From Candidatus Microgenomates bacterium (lineage in GTDB: Bacteria; Patescibacteriota; Microgenomatia; UBA1400; UBA12108), in NCBI GenBank assembly GCA_003576945.1, contig QEVC01000005.1, positions 1 through 53,575 of the forward strand: DNA of 53,575 nt, given 5' to 3'. The translations under genes and the position numbers were made by a program. Below the pieces are notes generated by a model that worked only from the letters and a program-made list of their open reading frames with translations, was not told the origin of the DNA and made no database searches. This document shows positions 14,576 to 22,908 of this stretch, in pieces; position 1 is the stretch's first letter, and every line of letters starts with the position of its first letter.

Positions 14576-16777
14576 TCATATACGAGACGCCCGTAAGCGC
14601 AAAGAATTAGTGACTACCGAAACTGAGGAAAAGGCCATGGCAGCACCAGCTAATGCTGGGTTTAACATGATCCCATAGATTGGATACAGGATGCCAGCAG
14701 CAATTGGAATGCCAATAACGTTGTAGGCGAAGGCCCAAAATAAGTTTTGTTTAATAACTCTAAAAGTAAGCTTAGCAAGCTTGATGGCTTGTGGGAGTCT
14801 ATTCAAATTGCCACCAAGGAGTGTAATCCCAGCTGACTCGATGGCGACATCGGTTCCAGTGCCCATAGCGATACCAACTTCGGCGCTAGCTAGAGCCGGG
14901 GCATCATTAACCCCATCGCCCACCATAGCGACCTTATAACCTTGTTTTTGTAACTTGGTTATTTCAGCAGCTTTGCCGGCAGGCAAAACTTCGGCGATCA
15001 CGGTATCAATCCCGGCTTGCTTGCCGATATAGTTAGCAGTTTGTGCATGATCACCAGTGAGCATCGCCACTTTGACGCCAAGTTTGTGTAGCTCTTTAAC
15101 GACGGCGGTTGATTCATCTTTGAGAGTGTCGCTAAGCCCGGCATACAGAATAATCTCACTAGTACTTGCGAGAATGATGGGAGTCTCACCACGTGAACTC
15201 ATTTCTGAAATCAGCTTACTATTGGGCGTGAGATCTAATGAGGAGATAAAGCTAGGATTACCGGCGTAGTAAATCTTATTATTGATCTTACCCCGAATTC
15301 CCAACCCTGGATGGGAGGCAAAACCAGAAACAGTCTGGAGTGAAGATTGATTTTTGACGAGAGTAGTGAGCGCATGGGCGAGAGGGTGTTCAGAATTTTT
15401 TTCGAGTGAGACGAGGAGATTGATCGCTACTTTTTGGGAGATGTTCTTGCTTGCCGAAAACATGCCTGTAACCTGCGGGAATCCTTTAGTTAAAGTCCCA
15501 GTTTTATCAAGCACAACATAATCCACAGCGCGCAATTTTTCGAGGGCTTCGGCATTTTTAACCAATATACCCAGGCTCGCTGCTTTACCAACACCTACGA
15601 TTATGGCGGTGGGAGTGGCTAAACCCAAGGCACAGGGACAGGCGATAACTAAGATTCCAACAAAACTGAGTAAACCTAGTAGAGGATTGCCAAGAATAGA
15701 CCATGCAATAAAGACGAGTACAGAGAGAACTAGAACAATTGGGACAAAAATTGAAGAAATTTTATCTGTTAAGCGCTCGACGCTTGCGTGACTCCCTTGG
15801 GCGTCTTCAACCATGCGGATAATTTGAGATAAAACTGTATCTTGACCCAACGCACTAACCTTAACCTGAAGATACCCCTGCTTATTAAGAGTCCCTCCTG
15901 CTACTTTGTCACCAGTGTTTTTGTCGACAGGTAGTGGCTCTCCAGTGAGCATTGACTCATCAAGACTACTACTACCACTAACAATGATTCCATCAACCGG
16001 TACTTTGACACCGGGTTTGACGATCACAATATCACCAACTAGGAGTTCTTCAACTGGGATCTCGATTTCTTTTCCATCGCGCATAACTAGCGCAGTTTTT
16101 GCCTGGAGACCAAGTAATTTTTCGATTGCTTCGCCAGTTTTCATTTTTGAATTGGCTTCGAGATATTTTCCAAGTGTAATGAACCCAATGACGACGATGG
16201 TGACATCGTAATAGAGATGGTCGACTGGGAGGTAGAGCATAAGGACGTTTTCGAACGCAGAAAGGATGAAGGAATATAAGTAAGCCACACTAGTTCCTAT
16301 GCCAATTAAGGTGTCCATATTGGCGACTCTGGTTATAACAAAAGTGATGACTGCCCGTAGGTATGGCCAACCAATAACAAAAAGCATATATGTTGCGAGA
16401 ATGGGGAGCAGATGATGAAAGAATGTTTTGACGACCTGTGGATAAGGAAAAAATGATTCCCAGACCATCATCATGATCGAAATTGCGACCATGGGGAGAG
16501 AAACTATTACTTGTTGTTTGAGTGTTTGCAAATGTAGCTTTTTTTCATCTTGTGAGTTTGCAGACTCATTGTTTAGCACCTTGATCTCGTAACCAAGCCG
16601 AGTGATATCTTGATTAAGGATTGCGTGAGACAACTTCTTGCTACTTTCGATTTCGATCTCTTCTGTCGCAAAATTGACTCGAGCATCAATCACCCCGGGG
16701 ATTTTTTTAACTTGCTTAGATATCACGCTAGCGCAGCTTGCACAATGCATGCCAGTTACAGGATACTTATTTTTCAT
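14576..16777 (-). CDS. copA: Copper-exporting P1B-type ATPase
   Basis: A 733-aa Cu(I)-pumping ATPase. It has one N-terminal HMA domain (GMHCASC, Cys12 and Cys15), eight predicted helices, the CPC metal site (380-382), phosphorylation motif DKTGT (Asp424), SEHPLA (462-467), TGDH, and GDGVNDAPA (620-628). The YN (helix 7) and MxxSS (helix 8) motifs typical of Cu(I) pumps are present (FAYNVIGIP and [11 protein letters not shown]). The start overlaps the end of the ArsR-TRASH gene by 11 nt and has a GGAG site, so the two are coupled. Confidence 0.97.
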   Translation of the reverse strand: MKNKYPVTGMHCASCASVISKQVKKIPGVIDARVNFATEEIEIESSKKLSHAILNQDITRLGYEIKVLNNESANSQDEKKLHLQTLKQQVIVSLPMVAISIMMMVWESFFPYPQVVKTFFHHLLPILATYMLFVIGWPYLRAVITFVITRVANMDTLIGIGTSVAYLYSFILSAFENVLMLYLPVDHLYYDVTIVVIGFITLGKYLEANSKMKTGEAIEKLLGLQAKTALVMRDGKEIEIPVEELLVGDIVIVKPGVKVPVDGIIVSGSSSLDESMLTGEPLPVDKNTGDKVAGGTLNKQGYLQVKVSALGQDTVLSQIIRMVEDAQGSHASVERLTDKISSIFVPIVLVLSVLVFIAWSILGNPLLGLLSFVGILVIACPCALGLATPTAIIVGVGKAASLGILVKNAEALEKLRAVDYVVLDKTGTLTKGFPQVTGMFSASKNISQKVAINLLVSLEKNSEHPLAHALTTLVKNQSSLQTVSGFASHPGLGIRGKINNKIYYAGNPSFISSLDLTPNSKLISEMSSRGETPIILASTSEIILYAGLSDTLKDESTAVVKELHKLGVKVAMLTGDHAQTANYIGKQAGIDTVIAEVLPAGKAAEITKLQKQGYKVAMVGDGVNDAPALASAEVGIAMGTGTDVAIESAGITLLGGNLNRLPQAIKLAKLTFRVIKQNLFWAFAYNVIGIPIAAGILYPIYGIMLNPALAGAAMAFSSVSVVTNSLRLRASRI

Positions 16778-17210
16778 ATTTGACTCCGTTTTTAAATTTA
16801 GTTAAGCATCCCTTACCACAAAAATAATGACGAACCCCGTTATATTCGGTAGTGTATGTGGAGCTACTAGGAGTGAGGTGCATCAAGCAAATGGGATCAA
16901 TGACAGTGGGTTCACTCTCTACCAAGGGTCTAACCTTCGTAAAATGATCTAAAAATAAAGAGAGATTCAGAAAGGTGTTGCCGATGAGAGTGTAATAAAA
17001 TTCCTTGCCGAGCTTTTTACTTTGTACTAGTTTGCTAGCTTTAAGAGACATTAAGTGCTGCGAGACTGCTGCCTGGCGCATTCCGGTCATCTGCACAATC
17101 TTGTTTACGGTTAATTCATGACCATGTAATACGCAAAGTATCTCTAACCTCTTGCTGTTTCCTAGTTCTTTGTAGAGTTTCGCATTTTTGTTAATCTCAG
17201 ATGGTTTCAT
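16767..17210 (-). CDS. ArsR-family repressor fused to a TRASH/YHS metal-sensing domain
   Basis: A 147-aa regulator. Residues 8-80 form an ArsR winged helix ([19 protein letters not shown] ... [19 protein letters not shown]). Residues 103-143 form a TRASH/YHS module ([10 protein letters not shown] ... [12 protein letters not shown]) with Cys108, Cys131 and Cys135 as the predicted metal ligands. Fusion of a helix-turn-helix to TRASH is known from archaeal copper regulators; here the DNA-binding part is ArsR-type. It heads the copper operon and probably represses it until Cu(I) binds. The ATG follows TATGAT by six bases, so the mRNA is probably leaderless. Confidence 0.88.
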   Translation of the reverse strand: MKPSEINKNAKLYKELGNSKRLEILCVLHGHELTVNKIVQMTGMRQAAVSQHLMSLKASKLVQSKKLGKEFYYTLIGNTFLNLSLFLDHFTKVRPLVESEPTVIDPICLMHLTPSSSTYTTEYNGVRHYFCGKGCLTKFKNGVKYEK

Positions 17211-17216
17211 TGATCC

Positions 17217-17244
17217 ATCATATTCTATTTTTTGAATATGTCAA
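17217..17244 (-). promoter_or_regulatory. Copper-operon promoter with an embedded inverted-repeat operator
   Basis: On the minus strand, TTGACA (17244-17239), 16 bp, TATGAT (17222-17217), then six bases to the ATG. The inverted repeat CATATTC-N8-GAATATG (17219-17240) covers the spacer and part of both hexamers. This is the classic place for an ArsR-type repressor and the repeat resembles SmtB/ArsR sites, so it is the likely binding site of the gene it drives. Confidence 0.7.
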
Positions 17245-17699
17245 ATAGTGGTAGATAGGGTAGAAATATATGCCTTTATACTCTCTCTAAAAAATCCATT
17301 ATCGGCACCAAAAGAGAGACTGACAAACTCCGAGGGTGTCACCCAACGATACTCTGTGTGCTCGTCGGAGAGCGTCACCTCCCCTTCCCAATCACGACTA
17401 ACATAACAAACCCCAAAGACATTAAGACCGGCGAAGAATCCCTCTTTTACATTCATGTGATTATCGACAAAAATAGGACTAACAGTCTTAGCAGTGAGAC
17501 CGGCTTCTTCTAACACTTCTCTCTTTACTGCCGCAATTATGTTTTCTCCCTGCTCATACCCACCGCCGGGGAGATCCCAGTTACCACCGCGCGAATGGTC
17601 GTCAGCGGCGCGTTTTAGGGCGAGGATACGTCCGTCGCCTCTCACGACAATACATTTTTGAATTATTCTGACATTCTCGAGTATTTTTGGATTAGACAT
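17241..17699 (-). CDS. Nudix hydrolase
   Basis: A 152-aa Nudix pyrophosphohydrolase acting on a nucleoside-diphosphate-type substrate that cannot be specified. The Nudix box is GGYEQGENIIAAVKREVLEEAG (broken here for length: GGYEQGENIIA, then AVKREVLEEAG), with all consensus Gly, Glu and Arg present. The frame is open to 17786, but the ATG at 17699 lies six bases after TATAAT and starts the normal fold (MSNPKILENVRIIQKC). The stop lies at the edge of the copper-operon promoter. Confidence 0.88.
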   Translation of the reverse strand: MSNPKILENVRIIQKCIVVRGDGRILALKRAADDHSRGGNWDLPGGGYEQGENIIAAVKREVLEEAGLTAKTVSPIFVDNHMNVKEGFFAGLNVFGVCYVSRDWEGEVTLSDEHTEYRWVTPSEFVSLSFGADNGFFRESIKAYISTLSTTI

Positions 17700-17706
17700 A
17701 AAGTGA

Positions 17707-17850
17707 TTATAGCTTGTGTAGCTGCCCTTTACCCCTGACACTGAGCTCTTTAGTGTCAAGATCGATAATAACAAAGGTGTGCTCATCGATCAGATTTTTG
17801 ATATTTTCTGGCACCAAACCAGCTGCGATGGGAGTAATGACTTTGACCAT
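17707..17850 (-). CDS. Small unrecognised protein, 47 aa
   Basis: A short ORF between the Nudix gene and the 17852 gene. It starts one base after the upstream stop (TAG-T-ATG), which implies coupled translation, and encodes MVKVITPIAAGLVPENIK ... DLDTKELSVRGKG. Its coding-like composition and tight spacing support a real gene. Its TAA stop sits inside the TATAAT -10 box of the Nudix gene. I recognise no family. Confidence 0.55.
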   Translation of the reverse strand: MVKVITPIAAGLVPENIKNLIDEHTFVIIDLDTKELSVRGKGQLHKL

Positions 17851-17851
17851 A

Positions 17852-18322
17852 CTAGATTTTGCCAGCTAAGGCAGCATCTATTTCTTTGAACCTAAACAAG
17901 GTATTGGGATTGACTGTTGAGTTGTAGACAGATGGGTTATTAGTAACCAAAAAACTAAGATGTCGGATGCCATGTGAAACTACACTCTCTAGGGAAATTT
18001 CCTTTGGAGCGGGGTGTGTGGGATCACCAGATTCAATTATTTTGATTTCAGAAATTGGCAAAGACGCAGGATCAGAAAACTCAAAATCATCAGAATATAC
18101 AATATAGGCAATGATGGTAGAGCCGGTTGAGACATATCTCCAACTAGTGGAGTGGCTGATTAAGCGGTTTTTTTCAATAACATCAGCACTGTGTTTTTGA
18201 ACTAAAAGTAGCACTAATTCATCTGGATTCTCAGACTTATTTGTGATATCAAGCTCAACTTTTTTGTATAGAATTTCTTCGTCAACGATTTTTGTAAGTA
18301 TTACTTCAAGAAAATATGCCAT
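17852..18322 (-). CDS. Hypothetical protein, 156 aa
   Basis: A soluble protein with alternating beta and helical stretches (AYFLEVILTKIVDEEILYKKVELDI ... split: SWRYVSTGSTIIAYIVYSDD ... SHGIRHLSFLV) and no signal peptide, Cys motif or known catalytic signature. It begins two bases after the MFS transporter stop and is followed after one base by a 47-aa gene, so it belongs to the Nudix/S51/MFS operon that starts at 21329. No function is proposed. Confidence 0.7.
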   Translation of the reverse strand: MAYFLEVILTKIVDEEILYKKVELDITNKSENPDELVLLLVQKHSADVIEKNRLISHSTSWRYVSTGSTIIAYIVYSDDFEFSDPASLPISEIKIIESGDPTHPAPKEISLESVVSHGIRHLSFLVTNNPSVYNSTVNPNTLFRFKEIDAALAGKI

Positions 18323-18324
18323 AG

Positions 18325-19515
18325 CTAACTATGAATTGTAGCATAACGGCTCGAGTGAGGGATTATCGAGCTTAACTTGTTTAAGATCAAAATTGGTATA
18401 ACCGAAATCAAGATAAACAATATTTGTAGAAAGGTTGGATTTTCGAATGTAAAACCGACTATCAGTAGCAACGCAAGTGGGACGATGCGACCTAATCCCA
18501 TCGCAATTTCTCCAATAGCGAGGACGGTACTTATATTGACTCTTATCGTCTCGTTCTCATTTACGAGCGAGTAGATTACCCCCTCATAATGAAGTGAAAA
18601 GCTAGAGTTTAATAGGACAACCACTATTTGGTATAGCATAAAAATGACAAAGCTCCAGTTAGTGGCGAGTAGTAGTGCGATGCTTGCAAAAAGAAACGTA
18701 GTGATTGTTGATACTGCATTGCGAACCGAAGAACTAGATATTCTACTGTAGAAGTAGGCACCGATTATGCTTAATATTGTTAGTGAGGTTGAGATGTATC
18801 CCCACCTGGCAACATCACCTATAAAAATATAGGTAACGATCCCCAATATCGCCCACATAGGCCCGTTATAAACGCCATAAAGGAGTCGAGTAATCGCAAA
18901 TATTCTGACTTCGTCAATTTGCATCAGAGAGCGGTACCCCAATGAGCTACTTTGCTCGCTGGATGGTGGAATAGATATTTTTGAAATCAACACGATTATT
19001 GCCAAGCCAGCAAAGAAACTAATAACGTAACTAATATGATATGAGCCAAATAATGATATTAGGCTAGTAATTATTGGGACTGAAATGATACTAATTACAT
19101 TCATTAAAGAAGATTTAATAGCCAAGAATTTAGTCGTGTCTTTATTGCTAGTCACAAAACTTACGATCAAAGAATAACTCATTGCCTGAAGTCCGATACT
19201 AGTCCCAGCCAAGATACCAAACGGAATTATGACATTACCAATACTACTCCCAACTATCATTAATACTAAAGCTTGAATTAAGCCAAGTAATATAGAGGAT
19301 ATATATACTTTTTTAGCACCATGCCCATTGATTAGACCTGAAGTTAATTGGGTGGTTATTAATATACTTAGAAACAAGAAAATGTAGTAACTGATTATCC
19401 TACTCGCTTCTTTGGTAGTCTCCCATAGGTATAAACCCACCAAAGACCCTAAAGTAAAGTCAAAGACTACGTAAAGAGATAACACCGCCAAGAATATTTT
19501 TTGAGATCGTGTCAT
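18325..19515 (-). CDS. Major facilitator superfamily transporter
   Basis: A 396-aa protein with twelve predicted membrane helices. The loop between helices 2 and 3 (LINGHGAKKVYISS) corresponds to the MFS motif A position, although the usual GxxxDRxGRR is degraded. Bacterial MFS exporters have this length. It follows two S51 peptidase genes in one operon (gap 7 nt), so it may export or import small peptides or their products. Substrate is unknown. Confidence 0.82.
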   Translation of the reverse strand: MTRSQKIFLAVLSLYVVFDFTLGSLVGLYLWETTKEASRIISYYIFLFLSILITTQLTSGLINGHGAKKVYISSILLGLIQALVLMIVGSSIGNVIIPFGILAGTSIGLQAMSYSLIVSFVTSNKDTTKFLAIKSSLMNVISIISVPIITSLISLFGSYHISYVISFFAGLAIIVLISKISIPPSSEQSSSLGYRSLMQIDEVRIFAITRLLYGVYNGPMWAILGIVTYIFIGDVARWGYISTSLTILSIIGAYFYSRISSSSVRNAVSTITTFLFASIALLLATNWSFVIFMLYQIVVVLLNSSFSLHYEGVIYSLVNENETIRVNISTVLAIGEIAMGLGRIVPLALLLIVGFTFENPTFLQILFILISVIPILILNKLSSIIPHSSRYATIHS

Positions 19516-19522
19516 TGGTTAA

Positions 19523-20158
19523 TTATGACACGCTAGTTATTTTAAAACTATTACCTGTTATTTCGATGTAGCAATTATTTGGAATAAACATATAGGGATA
19601 ATCTTCGTGATATGTCTGAGGGAATTTGTGTTCCTGATAATCTTTCCTCTTATTATTCAAACCCCAGTGTGGCATAAAGACGGCGTTAATAAAATGAATT
19701 CCACTAGTATTGGTTAAACCGTATTTCGCGGCGTTTTTTCCAGGCCTACCATTAGCTCTAATATCTATGCCAGCAACTACTGACCCAGCGCTCTCGGAGA
19801 CATAAATCATCCCCTCCTCTACTCTCTTGATCACATAGCTAATAAAATTATTGCTCTCAGTCTGTTTCAGAAAATAGAATGGATCGCCACCCTCGACATA
19901 CATGACTTGGAAACTAGCGAGGTCTTTTACTAGATCGGCTTCTGACTTGCCAGCAATATCGTAATCTTCACAAATAAAACCACCCTCCTTGAGGGTGTTG
20001 CGATTTTTGTAATGCCAGTCTAGCTCAGCTTCGGTGAAGTTTTTGTACTTAATAGGTGTTGTAATAAAGACAGTTTTTTGTTTTTGCTCATCGCTAATTT
20101 TGTGACTAATGGCCAACCCACTAACATAAAACTGTGAGGCGAGATATATACGCTTCAT
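19523..20158 (-). CDS. Peptidase S51 family protein (second copy)
   Basis: A 211-aa member of the S51 (dipeptidase E/cyanophycinase) family. MYVEGGDPFYFLKQT forms the oxyanion loop and SESAGSVVAG (Ser near residue 121) the nucleophile elbow. His in MPHWGLNN is the likely third catalytic residue. Such enzymes hydrolyse Asp-X dipeptides or related amide bonds. The start overlaps the stop of its paralogue by four bases (ATGA). The two copies share the same fold but differ widely, so this is an old duplication. Confidence 0.85.
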   Translation of the reverse strand: MKRIYLASQFYVSGLAISHKISDEQKQKTVFITTPIKYKNFTEAELDWHYKNRNTLKEGGFICEDYDIAGKSEADLVKDLASFQVMYVEGGDPFYFLKQTESNNFISYVIKRVEEGMIYVSESAGSVVAGIDIRANGRPGKNAAKYGLTNTSGIHFINAVFMPHWGLNNKRKDYQEHKFPQTYHEDYPYMFIPNNCYIEITGNSFKITSVS

Positions 20159-20832
20159 GATTCGTTCCTAACATCGATGATCTGCGACTCGTCACCGATG
20201 ACCTCGATATATTGGTAGTTATTGAGAGCGATTAGTGGAGTCTTGCCGCTAAACATGTAATTAAACGACTCTTTTGATAGCCAGCGGTCGTGAAAGTCTT
20301 TGCTCCCCCAGTGTGGGAGGATAGTGTAGGGAACTAAGCCAAAACCCGTAGTATCAACTGGGTTCTTAAGGATGCTCAAATCAGTAGGGTTTTGAAGTTC
20401 TACCATACTGGTCCCGGCGATTATTGACCCGGCAGAGGTACCAATGTAGATCACGCCAGAGTTTATTAATTCTTTAACACATTCTGCAAAATTATTTTCA
20501 TTTCCTTTTTCTTTGAGAAAAAATTCGTTACCACCAGAGATGTAGATGATCTCTATGCCATTTAGGTTGTGCTTGATTTGGTCATTAGTTTTGCCAGTGA
20601 TTGTGTAATCAAAAGTTATAAAACCATTATTATTTAGTCCGTCACGATCTTCTTGAACCCAGGAGAGATCATCTTGATCACTATCGCCTTCGACTGGTGT
20701 AGTTATAAATGCTGTTTTTAACAACCTGTCATGACCAAGTCTATTACGAATACTCTCCCCCACCCCTTTGACTCCGATACTACTGGTTAAAAATAGATGT
20801 TGCATGAGAATTATTTTAACAGGTGATCCCAC
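20155..20832 (-). CDS. Peptidase S51 family protein (first copy)
   Basis: The 225-aa product shows the S51 core: IYISGGNEFFLKEKG, nucleophile elbow GTSAGSIIAG (Ser near 138), and LPHWGSKDFHDRW with the catalytic His. Family members are cytoplasmic dipeptidases acting on Asp-X substrates. It lies between a Nudix gene (overlap 22 nt) and a second S51 gene (overlap 4 nt). The ATG is inside the Nudix gene, so translation is probably coupled. The exact substrate cannot be assigned. Confidence 0.87.
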   Translation of the reverse strand: MGSPVKIILMQHLFLTSSIGVKGVGESIRNRLGHDRLLKTAFITTPVEGDSDQDDLSWVQEDRDGLNNNGFITFDYTITGKTNDQIKHNLNGIEIIYISGGNEFFLKEKGNENNFAECVKELINSGVIYIGTSAGSIIAGTSMVELQNPTDLSILKNPVDTTGFGLVPYTILPHWGSKDFHDRWLSKESFNYMFSGKTPLIALNNYQYIEVIGDESQIIDVRNES

Positions 20833-21329
20833 TCACCACTCCATAATCTATAGAGGACTGACTGAGTATCCTTACTTACATTATTTTTCGAAATAAATTC
20901 TTCAAAATCGGTCTGACTTACCCAAGCATATGTTTCGACCTCCGATTCTTGGATAACAATTTTATCTCCTCGATATACCCCAAGATACCAGTGAATAAGA
21001 TGGGTTTCATGCTCAAGAGATTCTTTCTTTTTAAATATTGGATAGAGCTTGTTTACGCTTATTCCCATTTCTTCTGTAAGTTCGCGATGCGCGGACATCT
21101 CGCTCGTATCTCCATATGTAATATGGCCTGCAGCAGTAATAGTCCAGATTCCTGGTGCGACTTTCTTGGTTTTTGCCCGTTTTTGTAAGAGTGCTCTTTT
21201 TTTGTCATCAATTATTACAACAGCAACCTCTGGGTGGAGATATTTGGGGTCTGAGTTAGCGAGACTAATCGGGATCGGACCAAGAACATTCTCCTTTTCA
21301 TCTATCCAGACAACTAGTTCTTCTGCCAT
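20811..21329 (-). CDS. Nudix hydrolase, IPP-isomerase-like group
   Basis: A 172-aa Nudix protein. The box reads GHITYGDTSEMSAH then RELTEEMGI; the first consensus Glu is replaced by Asp, while the REUxEExGU metal-binding part is intact. The region MAEELVVWIDEKENVLGPIP and the LLQKRAKTKKVAPGIWTITAAGH stretch (here split: LLQKRAKTKK and APGIWTITAAGH) look like the YfcD/IPP isomerase-like group. It is the first gene of an operon with S51 peptidases, MFS and others. TATAAT lies eight bases before the ATG. Confidence 0.85.
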   Translation of the reverse strand: MAEELVVWIDEKENVLGPIPISLANSDPKYLHPEVAVVIIDDKKRALLQKRAKTKKVAPGIWTITAAGHITYGDTSEMSAHRELTEEMGISVNKLYPIFKKKESLEHETHLIHWYLGVYRGDKIVIQESEVETYAWVSQTDFEEFISKNNVSKDTQSVLYRLWSGEWDHLLK

Positions 21330-21345
21330 AGGATATTATTATAGT

Positions 21346-21546
21346 ATGGGGAAGATAATTGCGATAAATGATCTAATGCAAAGTGACTATCGGTATGAGC
21401 TAGTAGCGCCGATCGGTGAAGATTTTGATAATGACGTAGACCGATGCAACGCCAAGCAATACTGCACTGGGCTTATGACTCACGAAGGATTTAATTACTT
21501 TTTCTTATTTTTTGGTTTGTCGATTTTGTCTAGCCCTAGACCGTGA
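21346..21546 (+). pseudogene. Probable 3'-truncated gene remnant
   Basis: The reading frame starts MGKIIAINDLMQSDYRYEL and continues with VAPIGEDFDNDV. This opening reminds me of a family that reads DLMQSDYxYEL ... GxNF followed by LTPxEMLxLGVFGGKYMTDC in other bacteria, but the continuation is missing. From about 21495 the frame is merely antisense to mscL. TATTAT lies six bases before the ATG, so the start may still be expressed. The family recollection is from memory and untested. Confidence 0.35.
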
Positions 21547-21806
21547 ACACCGTAGTAGACCACTGCGGCAACAACTGCAAAATCAATAAAAGTAGAGAGG
21601 AGATTGCCCCACATGAATGTAGCTGTCCCGAGGGTTAGAGTAGCATCTTTAAGATTACCTGCTGCACCGAGAATTAGACCAAGTATCGGATTAATTAGAT
21701 CATTGATTAAGGCTGTTACAAGCTTTGAGACCGCGCCACCCAATAAAAAGCCTACGGCTAGTCCGACTACCCCTTGTTCGCGAATAAAATTTAAAAAACC
21801 CTTCAT
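21495..21806 (-). CDS. mscL: Large-conductance mechanosensitive channel
   Basis: A 103-aa MscL, which opens under membrane tension to release solutes during hypo-osmotic shock. The N-terminal amphipathic lead and first helix are typical (MKGFLNFIREQGVVGLAVG then FLLGGAVSKLVTALINDLI), and the second helix is NLLSTFIDFAVVAAVVYYG. The C-terminus is a short basic tail (DKPKNKKK), and the periplasmic loop is short. Length is at the small end of the family. It stands alone between two plus-strand features. Confidence 0.92.
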   Translation of the reverse strand: MKGFLNFIREQGVVGLAVGFLLGGAVSKLVTALINDLINPILGLILGAAGNLKDATLTLGTATFMWGNLLSTFIDFAVVAAVVYYGVHGLGLDKIDKPKNKKK

Positions 21807-21903
21807 AGCTATGATTCTCCCATCATTTGCTTATAATAAGGATATTCTACTCTAATTTTAAGGCTAAAATTACCTATTTACAAGTAAAACCATGTTATGT
21901 GCT

Positions 21904-22013
21904 ATAATAGCCGCTAGTTATATATGTGTTCAGGCTTTTCCCAATTATAGTTAGTTTTCACTGCTAGTTTGGTTAAAAAAGTTTTGGCACGCTAATTTAT
22001 GGAGGTGCCATAC
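21904..22013 (+). promoter_or_regulatory. Promoter and roughly 98-nt leader of the RRM gene with a hairpin at the ribosome site
   Basis: TGC-TATAAT (TATAAT at 21904-21909) is an extended -10. The leader ends with TGGCAC (21985-21990) complementary to GTGCCA (22005-22010). This puts GGAGG of the ribosome site at 22001-22005 inside or at the edge of a 14-nt loop. Cold- or stress-controlled translation is possible. This is one of the few genes in the window with a long leader. Confidence 0.55.
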
Positions 22014-22379
22014 ATGGCAACCAGACTATTTGTCGGCAGTCTCGCTTGGGCGACGACGGACGATTCATTATCAGCATTTTTCTCCCAAGTAGGTACTGTT
22101 ACCAGTGCTAAGGTCATAACCGATCGTGCAACTGGACGCTCAAAAGGCTTCGGCTTTGTTGAGATGAGTTCTGACGAAGAAGCTCAAAAGGCAGTTGCCG
22201 AACTTAACGGTAAAGACCTAGATGGTCGTGCTATCGTTGTAAACGAAGCTCGCCCTATGGAACCCCGCGAAAACCGTGGCGGTTTTGGTGGTGGATCACG
22301 TGGTGGATTTGGCGGCGGCTCTCGCGGCGGATACTCACGTGACAACAACCGTGGTGGCTACAGCAACCGCAGTTACTAA
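22014..22379 (+). CDS. Glycine-rich RRM RNA-binding protein
   Basis: A 121-aa protein with one RNA recognition motif (residues 2-79) showing RNP2 LFVGSL and RNP1 SKGFGFVEM, followed by a Gly/Arg/Ser-rich tail (GGFGGGSRGGFGGGSRGG). This is the architecture of cyanobacterial and plant cold-induced RNA-binding proteins, which bind and remodel single-stranded RNA. The ATG at 22014 is chosen because GGAGGT precedes it by eight bases; an ATG at 21999 would come before that site. A strong terminator follows, so it is a single-gene transcript. Confidence 0.93.
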   Translation: MATRLFVGSLAWATTDDSLSAFFSQVGTVTSAKVITDRATGRSKGFGFVEMSSDEEAQKAVAELNGKDLDGRAIVVNEARPMEPRENRGGFGGGSRGGFGGGSRGGYSRDNNRGGYSNRSY

Positions 22380-22404
22380 GCCTTAAAGTATTAGTATAAA
22401 AATT

Positions 22405-22434
22405 AAACATCCCGCCTCGACGGGATGTTTTTTT
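22405..22434 (+). terminator. Rho-independent terminator of the RRM gene
   Basis: Perfect stem AAACATCCCG / CGGGATGTTT with a six-base loop, followed by a T-run on the plus strand; 25 bases after the RRM stop codon. Confidence 0.9.
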
Positions 22435-22503
22435 ATTAACTGAGATGTTTACTACCCCACTCTGACGGTTGAGATCCTTAAAAATAATCTCCAAGCTACT
22501 TAG

Positions 22504-22662
22504 ACATATTTTCGTTTAAAAAGGGATGACTGGCACAAGAAGCGCGCACGTATCGCGTATGGTGTAGAAGGTAGTAATATTAGCAAACTACTCATCATGA
22601 ATAATGAGTTCATCCCAGGTCGTATGCACGTTATCTTAGTCCAAGAAGAACTAGGGTTCTAA
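22504..22662 (+). pseudogene. 5'-truncated gene remnant, unrecognised
   Basis: An open frame of 52 codons without a start codon begins right after a TAG. It encodes KRDDWHKKRARIAYGVEGS, then NISKLLIMNNEFIPGRMHV and ILVQEELGF before TAA. The residue pattern looks like a genuine protein C-terminus, but I cannot name the family. It overlaps the convergent GIY-YIG gene by 12 nt. A deletion of the 5' part is the simplest explanation. Confidence 0.4.
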
Positions 22663-22908
22663 CTTAGCTTTTTCTTTGTGAGTCAGTTTTTTTATTTCGT
22701 GCTCACGCTTGAGAGCGGATGATTTGTCTAGACATTGCTCAGAGTATGCGATCCTGATGGGCGGGAAGCTCCTGGTGTATTTGGCGCCACGACCACTCAA
22801 ATGTATGGCAAAACGTTTGCCGACATCTTTGGCAACACCAGTGTAGTAGTTATTACCTTCGCAGATGAGCACATAAACCCAGTATTTATCCTTAGGTTGA
22901 TTGGGCAT
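22651..22908 (-). CDS. GIY-YIG domain endonuclease-like protein
   Basis: An 85-aa stand-alone GIY-YIG protein of the UPF0213/YhbQ type. The core motif appears as YWVYVLICEGNNYYTGVAKD, where YVL and YTG stand for GIY and YIG. R at KRFAIHLSGRGAKYTR and the Glu in ALKREHEIKKL are the conserved catalytic positions. Such proteins may act in DNA repair or processing, and their exact task is uncertain. The start overlaps the end of the short-chain dehydrogenase gene by 17 nt. Confidence 0.88.
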   Translation of the reverse strand: MPNQPKDKYWVYVLICEGNNYYTGVAKDVGKRFAIHLSGRGAKYTRSFPPIRIAYSEQCLDKSSALKREHEIKKLTHKEKAKLEP

